A stretch of 64,000 bases of DNA, taken from contig BQMF02000140.1 of the NCBI GenBank assembly GCA_027922465.2, positions 248,001-312,000 of the forward strand, in the 5' to 3' direction. A program made the position numbers and the translations under genes. The DNA is from Turritopsis dohrnii. Its lineage: Eukaryota > Cnidaria > Hydrozoa > Anthoathecata > Oceaniidae. Shown in pieces: positions 47,747 through 59,239 of this stretch (the first letter of the stretch is position 1; each line of letters starts with the position of its first letter). The notes under the pieces are model-generated. The model had not been told where the DNA came from and did no database searches. It saw nothing but the letters and a program-made list of their open reading frames with translations.

Positions 47747-48394
47747 TTAATCTAAAATTACACAGCTGCTGTCCTCATTTTCCACAGACAACTTTCTTGC
47801 CGCATTTCGTTCATTAGCTGCACCAAACATTGTCCTTATATCGTGGGATTTGACACTCTCTTTCCTTGTTTTCTTCTCTTTCCCAACATTCGGTGCTTTG
47901 ATAGTCACCTCATTCCTTCGTTGTTCTGCTTTATCTACTTCTGGTCTCGGCTTAGTTCCAAAAGTTCCTAATATCACCATTTCTTGGGGCTCTTCGTACC
48001 GCTCCTCAAACAGCTCCAAATAGCGTTCAAGAATCTCAGCATTTTTAACAGTATTTGGCATTCTAATTATCATATCACATGGGATTTCAAGACCCCCTTG
48101 AACAAGAGGAGATCGCCGATAATGTGTTTCTCGAAGTTTAGCTTCCATCCTGGCTCCTCTGTCTAGGAGAAATTTTGTTATTCTAGACAGTTCCATGGGC
48201 AAATGCCCAACAATCCTGCCAGAGTCACGTTGATATGTTTTTATGGCGAATGGATCATGCACATTTTCTTTTTCATGAGAACATACCAAAGTTTCAGATT
48301 CTTTAGGCTCCCAAACATTTTTATAAACGTGGAAACCTCTAACTGCAGCTTGCACAGACAAGACCCTTTCGAATGACATGATTCTCCTTTTCAC
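47747..48394 (-). CDS. HIRAN-domain protein of the pogo-type transposon
   Basis: 215 aa. Residues about 8-112 fit a HIRAN domain: VRGFHVYKNVWEPKESETLV, EKENVHDPFAIKTY (conserved N-x-D-P-x-A-I core), GRIVGHLPMELSRITKFLLD and a closing strand near IPCDMIIRM. HIRAN modules occur in HLTF/Rad5-type repair helicases, where they hold free 3' DNA ends, and in stand-alone prokaryotic proteins. No helicase follows here. The tail is basic and ends with KSHDIRTMFG near 190, which loosely resembles a PCNA-binding box, then an acidic end. It lies inside the transposon, divergent from the transposase with start codons 234 bp apart, so it may help in handling cut ends or gap repair. ATG at 48394 or 48379 (MSFERV) could be used. 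Confidence 0.82.
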   Translation of the reverse strand: MKRRIMSFERVLSVQAAVRGFHVYKNVWEPKESETLVCSHEKENVHDPFAIKTYQRDSGRIVGHLPMELSRITKFLLDRGARMEAKLRETHYRRSPLVQGGLEIPCDMIIRMPNTVKNAEILERYLELFEERYEEPQEMVILGTFGTKPRPEVDKAEQRRNEVTIKAPNVGKEKKTRKESVKSHDIRTMFGAANERNAARKLSVENEDSSCVILD

Positions 48395-48627
48395 TTTTTC
48401 TCTGCTTCGATATTCTGCTATCGCTTTACCAGTTTTTTTTGCTCAAGAATGATGGGAGTTACGTCATTTGAATGGAAATAAAGGATTGTCTAGAAAAAAA
48501 AAGTCTAGACAAGGTACACTCCACCGCATGGTATGAGACTCTTTAAACTCTAAGATGGAGTAAATTTGTATTTTTTTCTGAGAAGAGAGCTTTCATTTCT
48601 CTTCGATGAAACAAAGTCTTGCACGAT
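48395..48627. promoter_or_regulatory. Probable bidirectional promoter of the pogo-type element
   Basis: The 233 bp between the two divergent start codons are the only upstream space for both genes. No TATA box is obvious. TCTAGACAATCC and its partner around 48487-48510 form an inverted TCTAGA-type hairpin (GATTGTCTAGAAAAAAAAAGTCTAGACAA-like, split by an A run). Inferred from layout. Confidence 0.45.
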
Positions 48628-50527
48628 ATGTCGTTCATAAGAGATCTTTGCAGAAAAGATAAAGAAAAAGAACAATCTACTTCATCACATAGTTCTGAGC
48701 ATGAAGTTTTAGTTCCAGAGGAGAATGGTATGTATCTTAATATTTACGTGATCGGTTTTCTAGGATTTATCAAGCCCTTACTAGGTAGCTAAGTTTCATT
48801 AGAGTTTAATAGAGAAAATACAATATATGTTTTCCTTGGTTGAGGTCAACCAAAACAAAGGTGGTTGTTTTAAAACTTTACAGGGTGATTTTTAATTTAT
48901 CTTTACATTTACTATATATCAAATTCAAATTATTTCAGATTCTCCACACTCTTCGTTGGTCAGTACCGAAGAATCTACATTGGGTCGCATCGATCATGAT
49001 CATGTTATGGACGAACTGCGCAAGCAAAACACGGGAAAACGTAAAAAGTACAAACTGTACAGTGAGAAAGATCGTCTGGTGATTGCGAAGTACTCATTGC
49101 AATACGGCCCGAGAAAAACCGCTCGCAAATTCCAAAAACAGTACCCATCTTTGAATGAAAGCACCGTAAGATCTTTTGTGACAAAGTATAAGGCACTGAT
49201 AAAAATTAGACCTCTAACCTCCCAATCTCCAATCAAAGGTATCAGAAAGAAAAGTCAAGGCAGACCATTGATGCTTGGCATACTCGATAAGAAAGTGCGA
49301 GATTTTTTGGTTGCACTCCGTCACAGAGGAGGCGTTGTAAACAGCACGATTGCGATTGCTACAGCAAAGGGGATAAGTCGAAATTCCTCAAACCCTGAGT
49401 TCAAAAAACTCACCATCAATACGTCATGGGCTCAAAGTTTATTCAGGCGAATGGGATTTGTCAGAAGACTGACAACAACCGCGAAAATACCAATTCCTGA
49501 CAAGGCTCGCAAAGAAATCGAATTCGTTTTTATGCATAAGATTGTAAACAAAGTTGAGAAGCACCATATTCCAGATTCTTTGATTATTAATGCAGATCAA
49601 ACACCCTCGAAATATGTTCCTGTCGGGCGAACAACGTTAGCGAAGAAAAACACAAAGGATGTTCCCATATCCGGAAGTGCGGATAAACGATCAATCACGG
49701 CTACCTTCGCCGAGACTTTGGATGGTACTTTTTTGCCTTTTCAACTGATACATAAAGGAAAAACTACACAAAGTCTCCCTAAAGTAGATTTTCCATCGGG
49801 TTTCAGTCTTAGCGCAAATGAAAAACACTTCAGCAATACGCAGGAGTCCGTCAAGTTTTTGAATGAGATTATCATACCGTTCGTTGACAAGAAAAGATCC
49901 GACCTTAAAAGTCCAAATCAAACTGCTCTACTAATTTGGGACGTTTTTAGAGGCCAAAAGACAACTCCAGTACTTGATCTTTTGAAAAAAAATAACATTG
50001 TGACTGAGTATATACCAAGTAATATGACAAACTACTACCAGCCGTTAGATTGCACTACCGATAAATGGGCAAAAGATTTCCTCAAGGCAAAATTCAGTAC
50101 ATGGTTTGCAAAGCAGGTGCAAAACCATTTGGATAATGGTACTGCTTTAGAGGATATTGACATCAAATTCCAGTTGACAACGATGAAACCTTTGCATGCT
50201 CACTGGCTTATAGAACTTTATAACGAATTGACATCAACACGAGCAAAAGATGTGATCATTGGAGGATGGAAAAAATCAGGCATTTGGGATGCCATTAGAC
50301 TTGGCTCGAAAAATCTTCCATCGATCGATCCCTTTGCCGAAATAGATCCTATGGTATCTGACGAAGATATTCAAATCGACACAGAACCAGTGGCTAAAGA
50401 TTGCGAATATGATTACACAACCGAAACCCAAGATCAGGACTCTCAATTGTCAGATTCTGACGAATCAGTATGGGAAGCAGCCAATGACGATGTCGACCGT
50501 AATGCTTTCGATATTTTTGAAGAGTAG
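48628..50527 (+). CDS. pogo/Tigger-type DDD transposase, two exons
   Basis: Cuts and pastes the element at TA sites. Exons 48628-48727 and 48939-50527 join in phase (GAG AAT G + AT TCT) to 562 aa; the intron has GT...TTTCAG borders. The long frame in exon 2 has no usable ATG at its head, and exon 1 supplies one (MSFIRDLC). Residues about 70-120 are a psq/CENP-B-like helix-turn-helix (YSEKDRLVIAKYSLQYGPRK). The catalytic core has NADQTP (Asp near 253), LLIWDVFRGQ (Asp near 368) and NYYQPLDCTTDKWAKDFLKA (Asp near 404, 35 residues on), the DDD pattern of the pogo/DDE_1 family. The last 50 residues are strongly acidic. No break is seen. Unlike classic pogo elements it shares its transposon with a HIRAN gene. 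Confidence 0.93.
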
Positions 50528-50756
50528 ATTGGCTCTCATACTGTTCAATCCAGAGAAATCAAATACATTTTGTGCATTCTGATTCTGATAAACAATATCA
50601 CTCGATTAAATTTTGACATTTTGTTTTTATGCTGAGTTCTTTTGATTTTTAGGATTTTTATTTAGTATTAAGAAAAGCAAACTGCAAAATACAATCAACT
50701 GTTCCATTTTTTTGGCCTTAGTAATTCCATTCTTATTGTCTTTATTTGTTCTTTAT

Positions 50757-50916
50757 TTGAAAAAGAGAAATATTTTTTCCCTAAAAATTCTTTATGCGCA
50801 AAAATAAATCCGCGCAAAATAAACTTTTTTGTTACTGCGCAAAAATTAATACGCGCAAAATAAATCGGATCCAAATGCGCGAAATTAAATACGCGCGAAA
50901 ATTAGTACGAATAAGG
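50757..50916 (-). repeat. Right terminal inverted repeat and subterminal CGCG repeats
   Basis: Perfect 27-bp partner of the left end at 50890-50916. The subterminal zone holds TGCGCAAAAATTAATACGCG (50836-50855) in the same orientation as the left-end copy and further GCGCAAAATAAA repeats. Confidence 0.9.
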
Positions 50917-51068
50917 TATATTAAATGTATACCCAATATTGTTTTAAAAAACTGAGAACTGAAAAAAATCTGTTGCCAAAAACTTATTAGACAAAATGGT
51001 TCAATACATTTCATTCACAAAGTATATTATTTTTCGTATCAGCTGCATGTTTGAAATATACTTTCTAA

Positions 51069-52555
51069 TCAATCGAACTTAATCCATTTCCAAACTAAAC
51101 GCATCACGGCCATCTTTCCTTGAGAAATTGTTACACTACCACGAATTCCATGCAAATAAGAATCAGCCACGGGTGCACTGGCGGTGCGAGAATTTCCCCC
51201 GTCACCACCATATGGACCGAATCGACGACCATTATCAGTGATGAACACCAGCTTATTGATTAACCAACCAGAGAAAAGTCTAACATTTGTGATCACTTCT
51301 TCAGGATCCAGATCCACATAGTGTTCGTGACTGCTGGAAAAAAGAAATATCCACCGGTTTTTTGATGAAATATCACCAAATAAAATCAACACTTGAAGAA
51401 ATTTAATAGTTAGATCTGATACCTTTTTAATTCCGAATGATGTGGTCTAGTACCTGAGTCAATCACACTGCCGTCTTCATAAGTCATCTTAATCCTTCCC
51501 AATACAGTTTTGTCATCCCAAGTTTGTGTCCACAGTTTGATTTGTGTTATTCTTGTGCGTGGGTCAATCTTATTGGAGTCAAAACGGCCACATTCGTACA
51601 TAAACCTACCAGATCCATATGCAGATGACTCAATGATGTGGTAAATACCCGGGCTTCTAGATGTCCGTCGAAAAGAAGGAAGGTCACCCTTTATCACTTT
51701 GTCAGACCGATGACGTTCAGCCAAAGTAAGCAAATCTTGAATTTCTTGAATGTTCATCAATTTTTGGTGTTTTTTCAATTCCATTTCAAGATATTCGGCA
51801 GTCAACTCAAATAATTTAACAGCTTTCAACAAATTCAACAACACATCAAAGTGTACTGTGTTTAAATTTTTATCTATATATTTCAAAGTGTATTCATAAA
51901 GCATTTCTTCACCTTCATAAGACTGCATCAGTTGTTTATCTAAGGCTTTTTTTCGTAATTTTAGTCTATCGCCAGCCAACACCTTTAGAAACACAGATGG
52001 TGGAAGATCTAAAAATTCCCTTGAATCAGTAAGACACTTGAAGTTATTGCACCAAAACTGCTTAACGTCTTTGAACAGAGTAGGCAACGAGTATGTATCT
52101 GCTAACACTAACAATTGAAAACATGTTTCTTTGGAAACAGTCTGTCTTAATCGAAATTCACAAATATCTTTCACAGAGGACACACCTAACACATCTGCAC
52201 CAATTAGTAATTCTTCCAAATCCTTTGTTTGAAGATCTACTTTTCCAGTATAGCCAAATTTGAGAAGACTATCAAAAATTTTTGCATTCACCATTGATAA
52301 TTTTATCGTATCTTCTTCCATACCATCATGTCGAAAGTACCCTCGAAAATAATCTGATATCATTGCCAAAATAAAGCGATGTGTCTTGAAGCACTTCTCA
52401 TCAACTTGAACTACGACGTCACAGCAGTGTCCTCTCAGATAGCATTCATGAAGAAATTGTAACAATCTATCTGCATAATTGACATCAGAAACAATTTCTT
52501 CGTTCAGAACCTTATAATTATTATTATAGTTATAGTTATAGTTACTGTCTGCCAT
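51069..52555 (-). CDS. BTB-BACK protein with C-terminal jacalin-like lectin domain
   Basis: Probable host gene; 465 aa from exons 52555-51423 and 51333-51069 (GGTATC donor, TTTTTTCCAG acceptor; the acceptor CAG could shift by 3 nt). Residues about 27-125 are a BTB/POZ domain (GHCCDVVVQVDEKCFKTHR, FILAMISDYFRGYF), the dimerising cullin-3 adaptor or scaffold fold. A BACK-like helical stretch follows to about 250, then a linker. About 310-460 looks like a jacalin-type beta-prism (RITQIKLWTQTW, KMTYEDGS, VITNVRLFSGWLINKLVFIT, RRFGPYGGDGG). The start MADSNYNYN was chosen over an upstream ATG because it is nearest the conserved region and begins an N/Y-rich run coded by a repeat. A plausible role is a Cul3 substrate adaptor with a lectin-like substrate arm; that is inference. 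It sits 152 bp from the pogo element's end. Confidence 0.85.
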
Positions 52556-55315
52556 AATTCCCTTAAAATTATGTTTATTCCATTTAGGAAATAGCACTTG
52601 ACGATTTACAAAAAATTACATTTCCTTTTAAATGGATTCGACAGTAATTCAATATCATATAATTAACGAACATTAAATGACTTTTTTCGATGGCAATTAA
52701 GATAGCATCATTATAATGATCACAATCATGACACTTGATAAAAAAAGTTTCAAATTTTGAATTTTTACATTTTATGAACAAAACTAAGAACTTTGTGTTT
52801 GAGAGCCTTTATCCAGTATCATGTTGAATGAAAAACTAGACGTTTAAGTTGTGTTAAAGTAAACTTTTCACATAGTTTGAGTGTGCTTTTCTAAAGAATG
52901 TTGGTATACTTTATCATGGAATTTCTCCAACCTAACTTCAAATAAAGAAAAGATGTTTGACTTTATGGAAAGCTATAGTTTGGGTCTTTTTAAAATTACC
53001 CAGTTGTTTGCAGTTATCCTTAATTCGCATCTTGATTTAATTAATTTAATAATTAATAAAACCTACATTCTGTTCTGGGGGCCACCAGCATTCTGGGGAC
53101 TATATAGTGTAGTAAAGGCTTAAGAAATTAAATGCAAAATATTTTTCTTCTTAGTTTTTGTATTTACAAATTTCATCTCACTTGAAAGGCTTTTTTAAAA
53201 TCTGAGGAAATTCTTACCTGCTTGTTGAAATTCACCAAATATTTTTTAATGGTTTACAGTAGTTTAGAAAGTTAGAAGATATGTTATAGAAATAATATTT
53301 TTTGATGCCTTTTTCACAAGGTAATTCAAGATCCATGTAAAAAATTGTGTAAATAAATGTGGCAAAATATGTTTGAAAAATTCTTCTTGTCGAGAATGAT
53401 AAATCAAGTTCTTCTTGAAGCTGCTTCATATAGTAAAACTTCTATAAGGTCGACACTTTGAGAAGATAAACAACCTTTTGTCTTAGAGAGCTGTTTGTCT
53501 AGAGGCTTCTCATGATGGGTCAGTAGTGCTGGGGAGTTCTCAAATGTCCGTTTCACTGTATACGATTCATGCTACTTAAGATCAACATGTTTCAGAAAAT
53601 ATGTAAACACTAATCAGCAATTGACAATTAGAAATTGAAGGCATCTTCCTAAAAGTTTTACAAATGCAGGACAAAAACATTCTGGGAACTAACTTGATAT
53701 TTAAAATATTGAAAATGTCTGTATAAGCGGTTAAAGGTGTTACAAAAATTCTGAGAAGGTCAAAAACGTTGAATGAAACCCAGCTCTTTATTGACGTGTT
53801 TTGTTTGCGTCCCTTGCTTTTCACAAACGATGTGCTTTAAAAATATTGAAACAATTCATTAGTAGGTTCAACCAATTGAGTGTAATAGAAGAAAGGTGGA
53901 ATAATGATTCAAATAACTGATAACGATTAAATTAATTCTTTAATTGTTAAAATTCGTCAATGTAGGATAACATCAATGCTGTTCAAACGCGAGATAACCA
54001 TGTTCGTAAATATTAAGAATATAAAAGAAAACAGCTCTGTGTTTCATATATACTTGTGCAAATGTTCACCGAGGCAGTGAAATAAGTTAAAATAACTATT
54101 GGATTATACGATTATACGATTATCAGATTGAGATGCAACACATGTGTACAGTGTGACCACGAAAAAGTGAGCATATCTTATGTTTTTTTCGAGCTTGTGT
54201 TTTCAGTTTTTATACCAAAAGAAAGAAATGTTTTTGTTCTGTCTAAATACATGACGTTTCTTTAATAGAAAATAAATTTTGGGGGAATTATAACCGATTT
54301 TACCATGAAACCACGCAATTAAATCATAAATGATCAATTAACGCTTGCTTGAATATGAGTTAATGACTCGAGTAATATGGAAAGTCATGAAAATTAAAAA
54401 ATTGTGATAAAGCCGCATTTATACTTGAAAAACATATATCTTTCTCATAGACTTGAAACATGAAAGTTTCATTTCTAAAAATCTTTTACGAAGATTTAAA
54501 CAAAATTTTCAAAAGGTTTTTTTGCTTATAAAGGTTTTGGCAAGGCGTAGGGAATAACAAGTTTTTAAATTATAATAAAAAACTTAATGTACGTTTACAC
54601 ATAGAAATACAAAAATATTTCGTATTTCTATGGCTTACACAATGAAACAAATTTGTGCCTATTCAAAATATTTAGTGACAAACGTATCAACAACACAACT
54701 TATCAAAACAACAGCAGTTGTTTCAACGAAACACAGAGTAAATTGCTCGTTAACATTCTGTTTTAGTGATCATTACGAAATTAACAACCGTGTCGAAAGA
54801 AAAAATTCTTTATTCTTTAAAATAAAAGGTTGTGGAAATAACAACTTATATTTTTGGAAAGCTCATAAATTCTTCTTCCCACGGTATAAAAACCGCATTG
54901 TATTGGTATAAATTCGAAAAGTTATTTGTGTTTTAAACCAGGTGCCCACTTTCTCGTAGACACATTGTACATACATGTTCACTATTGTGAGACAGGCTAC
55001 CCAGAAACTCTAAGTAGTAACTAATACCTTTAATCATAACAGACATTTATAGTTACATCATATTTATATATATCATATAACTTAATGAAAGTTTATGTGT
55101 GATATATCGTTTCATGAATGAAGAAGATAATTTTACTGTTTGCATATATGCATGTATCATATGATATATCGTATATCACTCTTTTGTCTTAGGATTGTCG
55201 TGAACAGTTTTTAAAACTGATAAGAATTTCTGATATTCATCCTGTACTGAAAGTTGAAGAGTGATTGTAGAAACATTTCTCTGATCCAATAAAACCAAAG
55301 CATGTAATTATTATT
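52556..55315. other. Non-coding stretch
   Basis: No supported gene. A 93-codon frame at 54630-54911 has no family resemblance and is flanked by AT-rich sequence. GATTATAC repeats at about 54105-54125 and an ATATGATATATCG-rich patch near 55150-55180 are low-complexity. Confidence 0.5.
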
Positions 55316-55319
55316 GTTA

Positions 55320-57256
55320 TTATTATTATTAATTTATTTCGTTAAGCAGGTTACAACAAAAAGGCGGCTTAAGCTAATGTGGACCTACTAATAAAATGAT
55401 ATATGCTACTTAAAGTAAAAATGGATAAATACTAAAATATGCAAATCAAAACCAATCAAGTAGAATGTCAACTATCACAGCCTTGAAGAGTTCAAAGTAA
55501 TAATAACGTTATAACTTCGAAGATTTCGAAAGTGAAGGCCCAGAATTGAAAAAGTGAAATTTAGCTGCTGAGAATTTTCAAAGAAGATCTAGAATGAGTG
55601 GATGTAAGAATTTAAAATTCATGATACAATTAAATAAAAGCTATTCAAAATATATACAGACTAGATAAATTAAAATTAAAACATCATTCAATAGAACAGG
55701 CTATGTGGTGGGAGTTCAAGAGAATCAAAATCAAAATTTGGGCACACAAGAAGACTCCGCCAGACAGAATTAAACATAATTAAACATAAGACAGCATAGA
55801 ACAATATATTCAGCTCAATTTAAACATCATCAAATCAATAAGAAGGTTAGGAGAATTGCACCAAACATTGGAGAAATTCAAAAGTCGTATATAACCTAAA
55901 ATCACTATGAATATTGTAAATTTTGATACTTTTTGCTTAATAACAGTGTGAGACTGTGTTCCAGTATTGTCATTGGGCATGCAGTTCCAGATTCGGGCAC
56001 CTTTGTATGAAAAAAGTTTCTATTGCCTGTATCAGAGGAAATGGTCAATTGGTTCTTCCTACGTCTACTTTTGTGAGAATCTACACGCGCAAATATTGAG
56101 CAAATTTCATGATCTATTTGTTTATAGTAGACTTTATGTAAAAGACAAAGAAGGCGACGTTTGTAAAGGTATGATATGGGCATCCATTTGACTCTATTCA
56201 GTGCGTCATCGGTGGAAAGATTAGCTGGTAAACAATGCACGATTCGAGCTGCTTTTGCATGAATCTCATTCAGATTGTTGAGTCTGCTTGGGTGGCAGCT
56301 TCCCCACACTGAAATATTGTATATCACTGAGGGTATAATTGACGCGAAGTAAAAGGTTTCAAGGACTTCCCTGTTTAGTGCTTTCATTCTTCTCAACATC
56401 TTAATTTTGCTGTTGAATTTGCTTACAACTTTATCAACATGAGTATTCGATAAGATTTTATTATCTAAAACAGTACCCAAAACCTTATGACAATTTCGAA
56501 TGAGCAATTACCCAGAGTTACGTTTGGAGCCGGACCAATGAATTGATTACGACATAGGACCATGACTTTGGTCTTACCAGGGTGGAAGATCATTCCATTC
56601 AGCTTAGACTATTCATGTAGTCGGTTGGCAAGATCTTGAAGCTGTGTGAACAGAAGATCAAAGGTTGATGTGATGGTAATACCAGTGGTGTCGTCTGCAA
56701 ACATTTCGACTTTATCTGGGTTATCAGGTGATTCTTGTGTGTCAGGGATTTTCTCAGCAACATCAGGAAGGTCATTCGCATGGTAGGAATAGAACCGAGG
56801 ACCCAAGAGGGAACCTTGAGGAACTCCTTGGTCGACAGGTGCTAGACTAGATTTCGTGTCATTGACGGTTGTGAACTGCTTCTGGTCGTTAAGGTAGCTT
56901 TTACTCCACTCGAATAGATCCCCACTGATATCAATAGCCTGTAGTTTTTTCAATAAGGTAGTATGACAGACACTGTCGAATGCTTTGCTAAAGTCGATGA
57001 AGATCATTCCAACATATTTCTTGTTCTTCAAATGTACTGAGAGTTTCTCCGTAAGGCAGAGAGGCATGAGCTCAGGAGATCTTCCCTTGCGAAAACCCCA
57101 TCTAAATACAAAATCACCAACTTCTTTGATTACCTGTATAAAAAAATACTGGACACTATGTCCTGCAGAAACAGATTGTCTTTGATTATTCTGCTTCTCT
57201 TTCCAAACGAACTGGATAACTCTGTCAAGTGACATAAACCTTATTACCAGAAGCAA
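55320..57256 (-). pseudogene. LINE reverse transcriptase pseudogene
   Basis: The minus strand encodes RT motifs MIFIDFSKAFDSVCH, GVPQGSLLGPRFYSYHANDL and MFADDTTG at 56609-57256. Reading continues past an in-frame stop (a TAG where Trp is expected in LHE-*-SKLNGMIFHPGKTK) and after a frameshift near 56505 into 55905-56507. That part holds the C-terminal domain (TFYFASIIPSVIYNISVWGS, HAKAARIVHCLPANLSTDD). A 3' UTR-like stretch follows to a TTA-rich end near 55320. Endonuclease and ORF1 are absent. It differs clearly in sequence from the LINE at 35.8-41.9 kb. Confidence 0.85.
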
Positions 57257-57820
57257 ACGAAGGTTTAGTTCATCTCTGTTTACAATTAAAATTTGAGTAG
57301 GGTTTTAACGCATATTCAAACATCAACAGAGATCTTGCTTATTTTTATACCGAAAATCTATAAACCTATTTGCCAAATTCTTTTAAAACGTACAGACGGT
57401 ATTTCATGTGTCCTAAGTAAAGTGTTCAACTTTTTACTTCGAATCAAAATACAAAGGGCTTCATTGGGAAATATTTCGAAGCTAGGGGCCTTGAGATAAG
57501 ATTGCTTCACCTACTTATAGCCAAGCTCTTATTCTGTAAGTAATAAATAATATGAATATAACATAAACAATAAGGATCCTGAAAATATAATTGACTCATC
57601 TCGCCTTCTAGTTCCACATAATAGAGATCTTTAATAAAATGTAAAAATTTATGAAAAGATGTGTAGGAGTTTCGAAACTAAGTGATTAAGAGTATGTTTC
57701 CGTGTTTACTTTATATTGTTGAAAGAAGCAATGGATTGCAATTTTCCTACTTCTTATACACTTTAAGGAGCTTATGTCACTACAAAAGATATTTTTCATG
57801 CACATGGTTTACATGTTGTT
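57257..57820. other. Non-coding stretch
   Basis: Nothing recognised beyond short accidental frames. Confidence 0.45.
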
Positions 57821-57823
57821 CTT

Positions 57824-57925
57824 GTTACACCGACAAATGTGGTATCGCGAAATGTAGTAAAAATCAACGACAAATGTAGTAACTCCGACAAATGTAGCAA
57901 ACCTACGACAAGTGTACTAAACACC
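57824..57925 (+). repeat. Short tandem array built on CGACAAATGTAGTAA
   Basis: Four or five degenerate copies of a roughly 20-24 bp unit (CCGACAAATGTGGTA, CGACAAATGTAGTAACT, CGACAAATGTAGCAAAC, CGACAAGTGTACTAAAC). Confidence 0.75.
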
Positions 57926-57941
57926 TTTAAGGTTGAAATAG

Positions 57942-58435
57942 GCCATTATTAGGCAAAACACATGAAGATCTTCACCAAGTAACTTTTCAAGAGATATCAG
58001 GTGGTCATATAATAAAACTCAAAATCGCGCAAGCGCACTAAAAAAGAAGCTTATATGAGCTGAATGGGGCACAATTAGGCAAAACATATTAACGTCTTCG
58101 CCAAGCAACTTTTATAATGTTATCAGATAGTTGTGTATTTAGCCTGGAATTTGCGCATGCGCATTAAGAGACTGTTAATGCAAGCAAAATCAGTCATTAT
58201 TGGGCAAAACACATGAACGTCTTCATCAAGTAGCTTTGTAAAGGCTGTCAAGTGTCCAAATAATTAAAACCCAAAATTGCGCATGCGCAGTAAAAAATGC
58301 TAGTATGAGCTAAATAAGCCATAATTAGACATATTTCATCAAGGTCTTCATTAGATAATTATTCAAATGCTATCAAGTGACCATATAATAGAACCCAAGT
58401 TTCCGCATGTGTAGTAGAAACATTTAGGGAGCGTC
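57942..58435 (+). repeat. Four tandem repeats of about 123 bp with GCGCATGCGC sites
   Basis: Units start near 57942, 58067, 58192 and 58316, each with TAGGCAAAACA(C/T)AT, CTTC(A/G)(C/T)CAAGTAACTTT and a TGCGCATGCGCA-like palindrome (GCGCAAGCGC in the first, degenerate in the last). The palindrome matches the NRF-1 family consensus GCGCATGCGC. The copies are diverged, so the array is old. Confidence 0.85.
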
Positions 58436-58571
58436 ATTACAAATTAAAGATAATGAACTGTTATAAGTAGAGCTGCAGGGTGCACTGTGCTAATGTCAGC
58501 AGTGGGAATCTCTCATTAGAACAATATAAAATAGGTCTGGAACGAGCGACAGAGTTTCAGTTCAAATCAAA

Positions 58572-58742
58572 ATGGCGAATAAGCGTGGTAAACAAATAAA
58601 GTTCGCAATCGGGTATCGCAAAAAAGCGTTGGATTTACTTCAAAAGTTCGAAGTTCTAAGATGTAATTTTGACACAAACTCCAGTTGTTTTGAGTGGCTT
58701 CTGTCTTGTGCATCTCAACATGATCCTAGTTGCGGTCAATGA
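58572..58742 (+). CDS. Small hypothetical protein or first exon
   Basis: 56 codons starting ATGGCGAATAAGCGTGGTAA in a good start context (AAAATGGCG) after a transcript-leader-like stretch. The protein begins MANKRGKQIKFAIGYRKKAL and contains FDTNSSCFEWLLSC. It is basic at the N-terminus with five or six cysteines later. I recognise no family. It lies about 140 bp downstream of the array with GCGCATGCGC sites, which could act as promoter elements. It may also be the first exon of a longer gene, or chance. Confidence 0.3.
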   Translation: MANKRGKQIKFAIGYRKKALDLLQKFEVLRCNFDTNSSCFEWLLSCASQHDPSCGQ

Positions 58743-59239
58743 GTTCAGCACAAGTAGTAGATTTTGCCCTTTTATCTCAAATTATAAGGGCTTCACAGGG
58801 AAAAAATTCCTACCTCAAATCATGTTTTGTTTCTTAAAAGGTTCTTAATTTTTTAAGAATTTTAGCCTCGTGTTTCTTATGTGCATGTTTGTTATAAAAA
58901 AGGTGTGCATTTTCTTTGCAAGAAATTTTGTTTTAAATTTTGAATTTGATACTCACACTCAGCTTTGGCATTATTTATTTGCTCTTTTTGCAATTGACAA
59001 AGATCTGAAGGTGGAATGTGTTTCTTCGTAGGCTTAGTACACGAAAGCATAGATTATACACAGTTCATTTATAGGATAAATTCAGGTTGTCAAGTGCATC
59101 ATTTTTTAAATTTTTTCAAAGAGCTATATATCATTTTCATTTTTTTTACAAAATTATTATTTGTTTCCACTTTTTTTATTAGAAAACATTTTTTATCAGA
59201 AAACATTTTTTATTTTTTATTTTCAGTTCATTAAAAGAT

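Larger units (their letters stand above)
47478..50916. mobile_element. Complete pogo-type DNA transposon with two genes
   Basis: 3439 bp with perfect 27-bp terminal inverted repeats (47478-47504 and 50890-50916) that start CCTTATTCGTACTAATTTTC. They are flanked by TA at 47476-47477 and 50917-50918, the target duplication of the Tc1/mariner/pogo group. Subterminal zones carry several TGCGCAAAAATTAATACGCG motifs. It holds two divergently transcribed genes, HIRAN protein leftward and transposase rightward, with no stop or frameshift in either, so it may be an autonomous, recently active copy. Confidence 0.93.

Noticed and set aside
54630..54911. 93-codon plus-strand frame
   Set aside because: Reasonable composition but no recognisable motif, no splice context, and isolated in AT-rich DNA.
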